Positions 1 to 12,893 of a stretch of 64,000 bases of DNA are shown here, in pieces. Position numbers and translations under genes: made by a program. The DNA is taken from positions 1,364,001 through 1,428,000 of the forward strand of contig OZ004596.1 in assembly GCA_963924555.1 (NCBI GenBank), read 5' to 3'. The notes beneath the pieces are model-generated. The model saw only the letters and a program-made list of their open reading frames with translations, searched no databases and had not been told where the DNA came from. Origin of the DNA: Crambe crambe (taxonomy: Eukaryota > Porifera > Demospongiae > Poecilosclerida > Crambeidae). The stretch's first letter is position 1. Every line of letters starts with the position of its first letter.

Positions 1-1460
1 AGCACTTTACAAGAACTTATGTAAGTGACAGTAACATCACAGGAAAACAGAGCAAGAATTCTTGTTGTGAGCAGGGACACAGATTGCTTCTTCACATGGT
101 CATCCATCAATTGATCTTCAATTCTTTAAAAAAAAATAATTAGGATGCATCTTGATAGCTAATGCTGTCGTGGTGACAGTATCTCTAACAACTGAGCTGG
201 GTGTTTAATTTTAATACTCTCTATATATATACAGCTAAGGCAGTCCTCAATGTGCTAAGGCAGTCCTCGTGTGGTGTCCTGCTAAGGCAGTCCTCAATGT
301 GGTGTTCTGCTAAGGCAGTCCTCAATGTGGTGTCCTGCTAATTAAGACAGTCCTCAATGTGGTGTCCTGCTAATTAAGGCAGTCCTCAATGTGGTGTCCT
401 GCTAATTAAGAATCCTTTTAGGCTAATAGTGCACTAGGTCACATGAAGTCACTAATATACGGCTGGTTGAGTGTGATGGGGATGCAACTGGTACATGGGA
501 CATTGTAACATCATAGCTATCAAACTTACCACAGACTAGCTTCCTGGCCAGGAAACTATGGATTGAATATCTCCTAACAGGCTAGCCAGCAAGTACATTC
601 TGTTGTGTTGTGTACATGACACAGCAGACTGACATGGCAAGCGCACATTCCAACCAAATTGTTTAGCTGTGAGCTAACCAGACTATACAGAGAGTGCGCT
701 GCTGAGGACATGCTGGTCCCATTCAAATCTACATCTCACCTACACACTCCACTGTTCTCCCACATGGAGCGTGCTCAAAAATGCAAGTTGAGAAGTGTTA
801 ACAGACAGAGAGCAGTGGGCAATAGAGACGGGACACCAACCACCTCCATTAAATACCAACCCTTAATGATTATAAGTAAATCACTGGTGTAATGGAAAGG
901 ACTTTCCCTTAAAATCAGATCTCTGACCTATTAATTAAGGACTTGGATGCAGGGCAGGGTGGGGGGTGGTTACCATAGAAGCAATGTACATAGGATTTCT
1001 TTGACCACCTTTGAATGCTGGAAATGGAAGCGATCTCTTTAGTTAGTATTATATGGAGAGGGGTCCTTTACTAGCTACGTCCCAAACTTCCTTTATCAGC
1101 AATTATGGTCAGAGTGTAATATGATATATGAGGATGGACACACAGGGTCATCGACAGAGACCAGCTGGAGCCAGGAATAGCTGGGGTGCATTGTAATTCT
1201 AGCACCACGCCATGTGAGCAGGACTAGACTAAAAAAAAACATGTAATGTCACATCCTGTACATGGAGAGTCAACTAAGATGGCATGATCAGAGATAGAGA
1301 TAGAAGCATTTTTAAACAGACACCACACCATGGAGGAAAAGGTACCAATAATAATAACAACAACATCAGACTATCAGTACTTAGGTGATTATTGGGAGAA
1401 TATCTTTGGTGAAAATTTTTATTTCCCAGCTGCCTCCCTCCCTAGGCCTTAGCAGCTCAC
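1..1460. other. gene-poor left flank
   Basis: No exon could be recognised on either strand. If the LIM exon at 1461-1674 belongs to an Islet gene, this stretch would be its downstream intron, because a second LIM domain and a homeodomain are expected further left on the minus strand and are not visible here. It contains a short tandem array (listed separately) and otherwise AT-rich sequence. Confidence 0.5.
234..410. repeat. tandem array of about 30-bp units
   Basis: About six imperfect copies of a unit containing GCTAAGGCAGTCCTCAATGT followed by GGTGTCCT. Later copies carry a small insertion (TAAT) that lengthens the unit. This is a minisatellite-like array with no coding potential. Confidence 0.85.
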
Positions 1461-1674
1461 CTGATGTAGTCCTTCTTGCAGTATGGTCGTCCTTCCTTCA
1501 AGAAGCAAGTGTTTCTTTCATCGAGGTTGACCTGACACTCATGGCAGATGAGACAGGAGGCGTGCCACTCCAGGTCGGGTGAGACTCGGAGGCGATATTC
1601 GTCCTCGATAGGCTTCCTGCACCCATAGCACAGCTTGACATTGCTGGGGGAGTGCATATCCGAGTGGTCGGATT
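1461..1674 (-). CDS. Islet-type LIM-homeodomain protein, first LIM domain exon (partial gene)
   Basis: A single minus-strand exon encodes a complete LIM zinc-binding domain. The ligands CYGC, WHASC, CHEC, CF and the final C/D in YCKKDYIR are all in place. The stretch [13 protein letters not shown] is very close to the first LIM domain of Islet (ISL1/ISL2), where [12 protein letters not shown] is diagnostic, so Islet fits better than Lhx or LMO proteins. The exon is bounded by an AG acceptor next to 1674 and a GT donor next to 1461 (CATCAG|GTGAGC). Family knowledge: Islet is a nuclear transcription factor with two LIM domains and a homeodomain. The remaining exons were not found; those 3' of this one should lie left of the window. 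An upstream exon supplying the start codon may lie between 1675 and 4400 but is too short to identify. Confidence 0.82.
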
Positions 1675-4428
1675 CTAGAGGGGAACACAAAGAAAACACC
1701 ATGGGTAAATATGGCAGTAAATGAGTCAGTAAATGTGTCAGTAAATGTGTCAGTAAATGTGTCAGTAAATGGGTCAGTAAATGGGTCAGTAAATGTGTCA
1801 ATAAATGGGTCAATAAATGTGTCAGTAAACATGTCAGTAAATGGGTCAGTAAATTATACATAGATAGGTAGCAATTTATTTGTTGCCCTGTGCAAAACCA
1901 CAAACTGCAGTAGTTACAACAGGTTTTTATTAGTGTGAGCCAGAATAATTTATTAAACCTAAGATACCAGCTAGATAAATGTATAATGCTTGTGGCTTTG
2001 TTAAGGGTGCAGGCACATAGTAACCAAGGCATGCGCTAGTACTAGCACTAATTAACCACAAACACTACCGCGCTAAAATAACAGATAGTAAACACAATAG
2101 CAGCTGCTGCTTTGGCACATATAAAATCCATGCTAGCATGAATAATGAACAAGTCATTGCAACTCAGGAACTATGCATGGGAATGAGCCAATATTTTGCA
2201 TATGGCAACTACTTGATAAGGTCTAAAAAGTTACATTTTGCTTTAGTTTATAGCTAGTACAGAATGTGCAGGACACTAGATCCTATATGGATAAATTAAA
2301 AAGTAGAATGTGAATTGATAAAAACTAAATGTAATTTTTATGGCAATAAGTATAAGAAGTTGTATATCAAAAATCAGCCATTGATTCCAAGTGGTCATTG
2401 AGATGTAACGCAGTTTACCTTGAGAATGGAATCAGTCATAACATCAGTCATTTTGATTGGTCCTCCTTTATTTTTTGTGTATGTGGTACTATTCTGATAC
2501 TTAATAACATGGTGCAAGTTAGAAATTTCTATCATGAATAGTTTTTAAGTTAATTTTCCCTAGCAACCATGCGTGGGCGGAGTGTGCCTGCACCCTTAAG
2601 GAGTGTAAGTGTTGAACTACATCATTTTTATAGTTAAGTATATAAACCCATCTGATCAGTCACTGATTCAGTACGTTGAACCAACATTCCCTCTGTTTTT
2701 TCTCTGGTTTCTGGCTAGCTCCAGTCGCCAAGAGAACCAGCCCTCCACTTCCCAAATGTTTACCTTCTTTGCCACCATCCACCCCCAAATCTACTTGAGT
2801 AAAGGCCAGGCACCTTAACTCCCATAATGGGTCTCTCTTCACTTAGCATTGTTGCATTTGTCCCTCCAAAAACATCAATGAGAAAAGTGCTCCAAAAGCA
2901 AGAAGAGAATGCATGGGAAAGAATCATTATTGTTGGCGAGTACACACACACAGGTGCAGTCAATCTCAGTACCATGCCCACACCCATAGCAACGATTGAT
3001 ACTGTGTATCATTAGTCAAGGGATCTGAGTTGCTCAATGGGACGTGAAGATAGAAGCAGAAGAGATATTTTTAAGTTCTATATGATTATTATAAAATACC
3101 TAACCACCACAGTTCCTATAAGTAGCTGATTATACAGAGAAGCCTGTCTAATCAGACCACCCTGTAATGAGACCACTTCTGCTAGCTATACATCTTCCAC
3201 CTCCAGCTATGAATTCAACCTCCCTATAAAGAGAGCCAGTAAGCAAGAATGAAACTGACAAACCCGATTGGAATGCAGTAGTCACTGCATCTTATGCGAA
3301 ATTTAGCTATTAGCGGACAAATGGTATCTCCTTGCTCATTGTTTAGCTGCTCTGTCAAATGAGCTAATTTCCTTGCCAATACTTGCTTCCCTCATGCTCC
3401 AGTTAATCAATATCCGTCAATTAATCGCAGAATCGTGTAGCAATGTGTAGAGAAAATGTTATCACCTGAGTTGAGCAGATAATCTTGTCGACTGAGGTCT
3501 GGAGTTAATGTGCATGTCAGGAACATGCAATATGACTGCAAGTCTACAGCGATCCATTTGCTCCAATAAATGTTTTGAGGCACTGACTAGCTCTTACTGT
3601 CTTGAGCTACTGAAGAATGCACAAGAGAGAGAAAGCAATGGATTCAAAAAACAGCAGGGGATAAAGTTTGTTGGGTGACAGATTGCTCAACATCTTTCCA
3701 ATCAAAAGGTTTCCTTATTGAAGCTCTATATAAGCTAGCTAGTTATAAATTGAAGCAAATGCAGTGCTCTAATAATAAGTTGCAATTGCAGATATCTTGG
3801 TTTGAGCAATAAATCAGGAGGCAGCTGAAGATAATGGTTGAAAATTAAAACAAGAAAAAAATGCAGCTATCATAGCATAACCATATGTTTACCTGCAATG
3901 TACAAACATTGCTCTTCACAGTAGCTAGCGCCCATTCGCGGCTGGCTAGCTTACTCAAAGGAAAATGATCTTTGCTACTGCTAGTTAGCTACTCAGTTAA
4001 TTTCTCATGCAAGTACTAAATATCTATGGCATAGGTACTTACCGGAGTTATTACAGTTGTTTGCATTTTCTTCCATCATCATCATTCTTGATGCAGTTTA
4101 TTATAGATCCCTCGAGATCGAGCTAGTTAGCTTGCTTTGCACACAAGTTTCCCTCTGCAACTCTAAACGTCGATACAAAATTCCGCGAACTTTTATACTA
4201 CGCACTATCTCATTAATTTCATATGACGTAATGGCTTGATTTTTTTTTCTCCAAAAACATTCGCACTTCACATGATGTTAATCACTCAATTACTGTGAAG
4301 TGTGATAGCAATAACTGGAACTGATCATAATCTTACTGGCCTCCAAAATTTCAAAAACAACGGATAGCTACTGTGACATGATGGGGTGATAGTGGTTCTT
4401 TGTGATCATAATAAAGGATAAGTGATGT
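1675..4428. other. non-coding stretch between the Islet exon and SCAPER
   Basis: About 2.7 kb in which I see no exon with recognisable protein similarity. It probably holds the 5' part of the Islet gene (intron, first exon, promoter) and the 3' flank of SCAPER. A piece around 3140-3190 has AGAGAAGCCTG and GAGACCACTTCT, weakly reminiscent of the dispersed repeats found elsewhere in the window. Confidence 0.4.
1712..1855. repeat. 12-bp tandem repeat in Islet intron
   Basis: About eleven copies of TGTGTCAGTAAA with variants (GGGTCAGTAAA, ATAAA). It lies just upstream, in the minus sense, of the LIM exon acceptor. On the minus strand it stays open in more than one frame because the unit is a multiple of three, but the products are meaningless Leu-Thr-His or Phe-Thr-Asp repeats. 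Confidence 0.9.
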
Positions 4429-7400
4429 TCAAGATTGAGAGAAATACTCAATGGCGCTTTCCCAATGTGCTCTTGGGAAGCGATGCTGAAACATAGAGCT
4501 CAAATCCACACTATAGTTCCTTTGGGTATTTTTATCTGCAGTTCTTTCCTTTTTCCTAGCATCTTTTTCTTCCTTAATGGCTTCTTGGAGGAAAACCACC
4601 AGGAGTTTGCTGCTGATTTCTTCCTCCAAAATGGCCTTGTTTTCTTTCATCTGGTAGCAGGCGGCAATCAAGGAGGGATAGAGCAAGCGTGACAGCCTAC
4701 AGACATAAGAGAAAACGGCAGTTTATGTTATAGTTCATGCTTGGTAAAACTGATGCTGTACACACTAAAATTTTGTGCAAACATAACAATAATATTGTAT
4801 CTCACTTGGGATTGCTGAAGTATTCGAAGGGGAGTCCACACAGAAGCTGTAGCAAAGTTGGGCTTCTTCCGGACTGCAAATAAACCTGAAATGTTTATCA
4901 AGGAGGAAGGGAAATCCCTACTTCATCACATGCTAATTAAATAATAATTGTACATACTTGGTTATCATGGTTGAGAACACAGAAATATCCAACAGCCAGA
5001 ATGAGCTCATGGAGGAGATTGGTATTACCATAATGAGAACAGCACCTGTAGAGATATCAAGGTGGACAAAACGAGAACATCTACATTGAAACTGGAGTGA
5101 TAAAGTAGTGTCTGGCCGGAGGACAAGGCCCAGCCCTTCAATGCCTTCCCTGCTTTGGGTTGGCCAGGCAGCAAGACACAATAAGGACCATAATCAGGAA
5201 AGCAATCAAGCAGCAGTGTGTGCAGTGAGCAGTTCAACTGTCTGACAAGATGCCACACATCTGCTGAGATGCCACACATCTGTTAGTTGGTTTCCAGCAT
5301 GAGTGACTGAACAACCACCCAGTAGGGCTGCTTTAGCTATACTCCACTAGCACCCGCTCAATCAACCAGCTACACTCAATGACCAAACCAGTCAGTGTTA
5401 CCCACATTATACACATCATGCACAAGGTACATGTGCATGCATATTCATGCACACACATGTACATGGATGCACATGGAAAATAACACATTGGATTATGCAT
5501 GCACATGTACATGTGCAGATAGATTACTTACCATAGCAAGTAGCTCACAATATGGCGAAATTCCAATGATATCCCCTCAGCTCCTAAACAAGACTAAGAA
5601 AGAAAACAAACAACAACAACAACAACAACAACACAAAAATAAAAAACTTACATTGATACAGTGATCTATTAGCTTTTTTAAAAAATGTAAAACTACTTAC
5701 CTGGACCATTTTAAGATCAAGGATGGCTGCATTGTTGAGAGCCTTGATGGTGGCCATGGCAATGGCTAGGGTGTGTTGTGTGAGGAGGGGAGGGGTGTGA
5801 GAGTGGCGAGGGGGGCCATCTGAGAGCAGGATGGCATACAGCAGCTGCATCAGTCCCATCAGTTCCGTTTGTTTCAACAAGGTCGTCAGGAGGGTGGGAT
5901 CATCACATGATTTCCCCGAAAATACATCCACGACCCTATTAAAATAAAGAAGACATGTCAAGTCAAATCACAAGCCCTGGTGCTTCCTAAAGTGTTGCAT
6001 GACAAATTCTATGCACCTATACCTGAGAAGACCTTTTTCAGGCACTATATTATCGTATATCTAAACATGCAGGATACTCCAACAAAGTGTGAACACAATG
6101 ATAAACCTTTATTGGAGTGCAGGCTAGCTCAGTAACTCTTCCCATACTGTCTCAACATGTATTATGTTGTGTCCATACATGCACAAGGACAGATAATGGT
6201 ACTTCTCCTTTTAAGGACACCCTCATAACATTGGAATTTGTCTAAACACTAAATGTCAAATGAGAAGAAATGTCCTAGCCATTACACTACAAAATATATC
6301 CTAGTGCAGAACAAGTGTTTGCACTAGAAGATATCAGGGGTATTCTCAACTGGCAAAAAAAAACAAAAAAAAACAACAAACTCTAACCTTAAATGAAGAA
6401 AGGCTGTAGTAGCCACTAGTAAGTTGAGTCCGCCCAGGACCAGTTGAGTGATAGCAGGTTGCTCTATAGGACCAGTGATGGAGCTGAAACACTCGCTCAG
6501 CCTGTCCACCAAACTAACACTCACCATATAGCTGGAGGGAGGGAGGGAGAGTGAGAGAAAGAAAGAGAGAAAAGTGATATCATCAGAGGCAACCCCAGCT
6601 CCCATAAAACATTCTTCCCAACACCCCCACTTGGAAGGCTTGGGGTCAGGAAGCAGCTGGGTCACCGTGGCAATGAAGGTCTAGAAGTGAGCATTGCAGC
6701 CTATGAAATTCTAAAGCTGTGCTGGTACATATGGAAGCAAGTTCTACCGGAAGACCAGGGGTTGCACTGTGAGGTAAATACATGGAGGCTAGGGTAACCA
6801 CAGACAGCATAGATCATCAATTGGATATAATGTAAGATGACAGGTACTCTAAACATTGTGTCTACCACTTTTTCTTTAATATAGAGCGAATCTATTATTA
6901 TTCTGATAATTATCTTTCTCCTTGTAAAGACAGTAGCTACTGCCATAACTACTTTAAAATCACTATAACATTATTATAATCAATTCAGTAGCTCATTGAG
7001 AACTTTTAAGATTTCAAAAGTATAATTTTTGAGTATAAGCGGTGTATGCTCAATTGGTGTCCAAGGTAGTTGCATCATTCCATCACTAGTTTCTAAGAAG
7101 TTAAGTGTGCAATTGTCTTGAACATGAGAACCTGGACGTTGGCCAATAACCAGGTGCACAGAACGACCTGGCCAACTAGCTAATCCACTTGTTCCTACGC
7201 CAAAGGAAGGCAGGATTACATGGAATGGTAGCGCTATGCAACTTATAACCAATGGCAGACAGCTCTATTAGCATGAATCAAACCTCACCCAACAAACAGG
7301 AATTAAATAATCCCTAATATAACCTTCCACAGTGAGGTCACATCTGTCAAAAGTTCAGAATGGAACACAACTCAAACAGTGATCCATGATTGAAATTATC

Positions 7401-7893
7401 CATTATTAGGCAGAGGAGGAAGTTAAAAGTCAAAGTTGGACATCTTACAGATGATCTTTAATGAACAAAATAATTGCTGGACCACTAAACTTGTGACTTT
7501 GGTACACACACATATATACAAGCCTACAAGCCAATATACCTTATAATATCAGTGACGTGCTGGATTGTCTGGTTTTCCTTTGCCTCTGCATCTGTTGATA
7601 GTCCAGAAATGAGCATGCTCACCATCGATGCAAGCAGACGCAATATTGGTCCACAGAGAGAGACACCACTACATTTCATTACTTCTTTCCCAGTTTTCGA
7701 CTGCTGGGTGGGCCCCTGGTGTGATTGCCAGTTAGAGAGGGCGTTATTGAGGAGCAGGAGGGAGAGGTCAACTAGAGGAATGGCTTTGTTGGAGGTAATC
7801 AGGTAGCGACAATTCTCCAATTGGCCAGCACAAGAAGCAAGAAGCACATTCACAGCCAGGGAAAAAGTCCTGTTATTATTATTATTATTATTA

Positions 7894-7927
<34 letters not shown>

Positions 7928-7932
7928 CATTA

Positions 7933-7973
<41 letters not shown>

Positions 7974-10900
7974 CACTATCATTAATTTTTCGTAAGCTCA
8001 TTATTAACACTACTCACTTCTCTGGAAGACTCCAATCAGGACCATTGCCATTACTACCACCAGTCACTACACTGTCCCCAGCACTCAACATCAACATCTT
8101 TACCACCAAGGCCACACCCCCAAGGTGACAAAAACAGATCTGGTCATCTGGTGAAACCAAGGCTCGGTTGATCTCTCCCAGGGCACGATCCACCAAAGGC
8201 AGCTGCGAAGAGTTGAGATTCAACCGGGAAGATATGTTGCCACCAGTTATAGAGGAGGCGTCTACTTGTTTATTCAATTCACGTAGAGCCTTCTGTAGCC
8301 TATGAGATGGAGAGGAGAAGACGGTGTAACTCAAGATGAAAAATGAAAGAAGGAAAATAAAGTCCCAACTGACTTACTTGGTTCTGTTCTTGGACTGTGT
8401 GCCATTACCACTTCCAGCTTTGTTGTTATTTTTTTCTATCTCCTTCATTCTGCACCATATAGGATGTCAACATACATTACGCTTATCAGTATCAATCAAA
8501 ACACAGCTAATGGCCATTTAGTTTCAGCACCTGATTACCTGATTTCCTCCCAACGGACCAAGACATCATGCAAACCCTTGCAATGGCTTCACCAAAGGGA
8601 AGGTTGCTCAAAAATAGGTTTAAACTACAATCACTAGAAATATATTAACGACAATTTTGCTTTGGTGGTTTAAAGTATTAATTAATCAAAATAAATACCA
8701 CAACCAAGTATTATGGTACAGCTAAGCCACACCTTGTTTAGATCTGATATAGCTAAGCCACGCCTTGTCTGTGATACCACAACCAAGAATTTTATCTGGT
8801 ATACTAGCTAAGTCCCACCTTGCCACAACCAAGAATTCGGCAAGCCACACCTTGTTTATAAACCACGACCGAAAATGGCACAGCTAAGCCACACCTTGTC
8901 TACCTGGTGGTCATCCGTTGTCTTAGTTTCTTAGCTCTCTTCTTGCCAGCCTGCATCCTTTCTCGTACTTCGGGCAACTCTCCAGATGGACCCTGGTGTT
9001 CCTCTGCGGCATCAATAATCACAGGGTCTTCTCCCACTTCCCCTTCTCCCTCGGAGGAGGTGTGACCAGAAGAGGAGTAGCTGGTGGGGGGAAGGAGGGC
9101 CAAGTTGGCCTGATGCTTCCTCCCTCGCAAATGACTCAACAGGTATACCTCAGAAACTATCTGTTATAATAATTATAGCGGATAAAGGCCATGATGCTAG
9201 CTCCATCTACACTGTACATACCTCTATATTGCAAATAATACACCATTTTTTTGTTTTGTAGGCCTCAACTCTTGGAGGATTATCAGCAGATGTGTGACGT
9301 GAGGAGATGACACCAGTAGCTAACTTCTTTCTCTGCTCTATCTGCTGGTCATATCTCTTGGAAGATTCGTCTTGCTGTAGAAGGATGGCATACAATGTTA
9401 CACTTCAATGTGGTCTCAATACTTCAATGTTACTGGGGAGGGGGATCATCGAAGATAACTGACCTTGAGCTGGATTTTTCTGCCCAGCTCTTTTGATGAA
9501 ATCTGGAGAGCAACATTATGGGCCATGAGCTTCCTTTCCCTCTCTCTAAAGATGAAAATATTGACTTGAATACTTGAATAATTACGACTCCCTCCTTACT
9601 TAGCCTTCTCTTTAGCAGCTTCCTCCCGTGCTCGCTCCCTTTCCAACAACATCTGCTCCACTTTAGCCTCTTGGTCCCTACGTCTCTGGTCCATTTCCAA
9701 AAGTTTAGCCTGCCGTTCAGCCTCCATGGTTCTTCTCCTTTCCTGAGCTGCTTCCTCCTTAGCTAGCTGCTCATCTCTTCTCCGCTGACGCTCATCGAGG
9801 AGTTCTTGAAGTCTAGCTTCTCGCCCCTAGACACAGTGTCAACAGAGAGAATGAGCTCATCCACTCAGTGGGAAGTTAAGACTGCTCACCTGGTAGCGTT
9901 CTTGGACCTCAATCTTCCTGTTTTGGGCTTCTAAAGTATTGATGAAAGAGATTTCACTTACCTATAATCAATAAACAACACACAGTTTCAATATAAATGA
10001 CGTGAAATTTATAATAGTGTCTACAGAAATCTTCCATGTATAAATTAATGCTCACTTTAGCTTCCTCCTCTTGTGCTCTTCGGATTCTTTCCTGGAGATG
10101 AGATTCACGTAGCATTTCTGCTCGCTGCATTTTATCTTCCAAAGCCTCTTTTCTTTGCCGTGCAAGAGCATCACGACTCTCCCTGGCCTCACGAATCTGT
10201 AATCATGCAAATGTGAGGGAGAGTCAGGTGAGGGAAGGTCCCACCTTATCAGCTTCAACTCTGGATTTCTGAGTTTTCTCCTCTTGAAGCTTAGAACGTT
10301 GAAGCTGAGCCTTGGCCTTTGAGGGAGGGAGGGAGGGAGAGAGAGAGAGATGAATAAGATTTGAGAACAAAATTCTGTCCTACTGACCTGTTTTTCTTCA
10401 TGTATTCTTCTTGTCTCCTCCAGTTCAACTTGTCTGCATGTACATTAGTACAACTGCCAATTGGGTCTTTAATAGGGTAGAGTACCTTTTTCTAGAAGGG
10501 GACGAGAGTCTCTGATGGAGGTGGATGGCACGGCCTGGCGATCGTGGGACATCAGAGAAAGCCTCAGGAGGAGAGTCACATCTATCAGCCCACGATCTCT
10601 CAGCACGATAGGATTCATTAGCTGGAAACATTGAGCAGATACTTTTAATAGTCAATGGGGTGGGGGGTCATATTATGATAACATACCATCATATAGTGCC
10701 AAAGCATCATTCCAACTCCAGTCCTCCTGTTCAGGACATGGGGTTAACAATAATGCAAAAGTGATGTTTGAAACTATTGAGTATTTCCTAGAACAGCTGT
10801 GTGTATAAGGCTGAATGTATTACCTAAAGATGGCTGCACACCCTCTACTAAAATACTCCAAACAGCACTCACATCATCTCTTTTCTCAAGTATCTTGGCT

Positions 10901-12734
10901 CTTTTTCCTTCCATCTCCATCACCTCGGCCAGATTTCCAATATTTAGCTGGGGACTTAACTCCTCCTTCCCTGAAACATTGACTTCCCTCCCCTTCTCCT
11001 TAGGACCTTTGTGTTCCTCTGCCACATTTCCTTCATTCTCTCTCTTCTGGTTTACAGAAACTGCTGACTCTTGCATCTCTGACTCTTGTTCTTGGATCTT
11101 GCTTATCTTCAGTTCGGAATTCTTCTCTTGTTCTCCACTTCCTATCCCTTCTTCACCATTCACTTTGTTGCTACATACTGCATGAGGACTACTCAGTTCC
11201 TCCACTGTAACAGAATTCTCATCTCCCCAATCAGTATTCTGAGGACCACCATTCATATGACCCATATCTTTTGAAACAAAGTCCTCTTGCTGAGCAGATA
11301 GACTTCGTCTGTTAGCTCGGCGCGAGTTGGCACTCGTACTTTTGGCCCTTCCACGAGTCACCATCTTCCACTCATCTTCCACAGAACTCTCCTCATTCAA
11401 TAATCCTTCCTTCACTGAATGATTTTCATTACCTTTTCCTTCATTGCTGGGTGGGTGTGGTTTAGAGGTGCTGGCAGAACTAGTCACACGACTTATTCCC
11501 TTGACTCTATCAGCCCACGTTGGTCCACCATCTTGAGTTCCAGATGCTTCACTCTTGCAATCAAAACTAGCAGACTTACTGGCATTCTGATTCACAAAAA
11601 TTCTGGACTTTGAATGTCCCACATTACTGAAATCAAGACTGCGTGCAGAGCTCAGTCTGGATTCTGATCTACAGGATGACTGAGAACTTGATTCTGGGAT
11701 GCTGTGCTTTGAGTCCTGAAGCTGATCTGAAGAGTCTTTATATTGTAGTTCCTTTGGCTGTTTGTGCGTGAGTGGTTTAGAGTGGGTAGTGGTGGCAAGA
11801 TGAGAATGCCGAGTTCGAGGAGTATTGTGAAAGAGAGGAGAACTAGGGGAAGGAGGAGGAGGAGAAGGAGTGTCATGAAGTGAACTTAATGCTCTTGGTT
11901 TGCCAGGAGAAGTCGTTTTTCTGACTTCCCAAGCCAAATTGGATGATCTGTAATAAAGGAAGAAGAGGTCAACTTGCAAACAGTGGTTCTGTTGTACAAT
12001 CATGATATAAAATACAATCTATGATACACACACTGACTTAGTGTGGAGATCAGACTGTTCGAAAAGTTGGATTCTTTGAATGAGAGCTTCAAAGTCCTTA
12101 CGACAAACTTCAAGAGTCATGACTACCTCCTAGGGAAGAGGACATCAACATTATAATAAATTTGTACCATATTACATATCAGTATAGACTTAAATATTGC
12201 TTTTAACTACATCCCTGAAATCCATTAATGAACATTAACTACCTGACATTCCACTATGCTCTCATCCACCTCACACGTCTTGTATATTTCATCCACAGCA
12301 CGGTGGAGGTTATCAAAAAGGTATGACCAGTATCGGGCATGGAGGTCAAATCTTGAAGACTTAGTAGAACTGTGTGGTTGAGATAGGGTTTTGGAAGAAT
12401 AGTATTTACACATCTCCTCGCGTTCGCTCAATGTAGTTGGTTCTTCATTGCCAGAAACTGTCACACGCTTAGCCAATGGTGGCAAGTGTGGAGAGGAATT
12501 CTTTCCTCTCTCCCTTCCCCTCTGCTTGAAGTTGTTCCTTTCTCGCCTCCTGACATTATGCTTGCTGTTGCTAAGGCCTCTTGATTCTGCAGTTACCCTT
12601 TGCACTTTCACCCCATGCTGCTCACCTGAGTCTATAGGGACAGACCACGTAACCAGGTTTCTTGCAGCTTTTCCTTCCTGTTTAACTAACTGCTTGATTC
12701 TCTCCACTGAAGTTTGACATTCTACAGTCTGCAT
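4429..12734 (-). CDS. SCAPER: SCAPER (S-phase cyclin A-associated protein in the ER)
   Basis: A multi-exon gene of about 22 coding exons. The N-terminal exon (12243-12734) carries the SCAPER_N signature (AARNLVTWSVPIDS; ARYWSYLFDNLHRAVDEIY), continued in 12038-12129. A long Ser-rich exon (10873-11947) follows. Then come Glu/Arg-rich coiled-coil exons (10687-10726, 10486-10621, 10388-10433, 10245-10316, 10056-10196, 9890-9961, 9599-9826) that include the motifs SSPSRKR and SFINTLEAQN. A C2H2 finger is split over two exons (CIICNIEV / YLLSHLRGRKHQ, about 9230-9370 and 8900-9140). C-terminal exons down to 4429 include GAEGISLEFRHIVSYLLW (5532-5593) and LYPSLIAACYQ. Family knowledge: SCAPER binds cyclin A at the ER and is linked to ciliary function. 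The start at 12734 matches the usual N-terminus, but the frame stays open upstream after an AG, so an extra 5' exon is possible. The gene sits 160 bp downstream of the PDIA3 stop codon, on the same strand. Confidence 0.93.
6537..6580 (-). repeat. pyrimidine microsatellite at a SCAPER 3' splice site
   Basis: On the sense (minus) strand this is a CT-rich run containing CCCTCCCTCCCTCCAG, directly abutting the acceptor of the exon encoding YMVSVSLVDRL. It forms the polypyrimidine tract. Confidence 0.7.
7869..7972. repeat. (ATT)n microsatellite in SCAPER intron
   Basis: About 100 bp of near-perfect ATT repeat with a few GTT/CAT interruptions. It lies immediately upstream of the acceptor of the exon encoding TFSLAVNVLLASCAGQ. 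Translated on the minus strand it gives a false poly-Asn protein. Confidence 0.95.
8710..8905. repeat. degenerate repeats in SCAPER intron
   Basis: Five copies of AGCTAAGCCACACCTTGT or close variants, alternating with ACCACAACCAAGAATT. The spacing is irregular, so this is either an aged tandem array or a nested short-element cluster. No coding potential. Confidence 0.75.
10317..10351 (-). repeat. CT/CCCT microsatellite at a SCAPER 3' splice site
   Basis: The sense strand reads (CT)n then (CCCT)n then CAAAG at the acceptor of exon 10245-10316. The repeat is the polypyrimidine tract. Confidence 0.75.
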
Positions 12735-12893
12735 CTCTTCTCCTGCTATGCCATAGATACGATTCTTGTTATTGTCCTAAATAATGCCCACCAAGTCATA
12801 TTGGCGGGAAGTTTGTAAATAATTACAATAAATGATTTCAGCCTATACATTAAACAAACACTAGTAGACCCAAAAACAAGAACTAAATGATTC

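Noticed and set aside
1539-2032. Long minus-strand frames giving LLTH or FTDP repeats
   Set aside because: They come from translating the 12-bp intronic array; only the final part (1461-1674) is a real LIM exon.
7524-7982. Apparent protein with a long poly-Asn stretch
   Set aside because: The Asn run is the (ATT)n microsatellite in an intron; the rest of the frame is a genuine SCAPER exon that begins after the AG at the repeat end.
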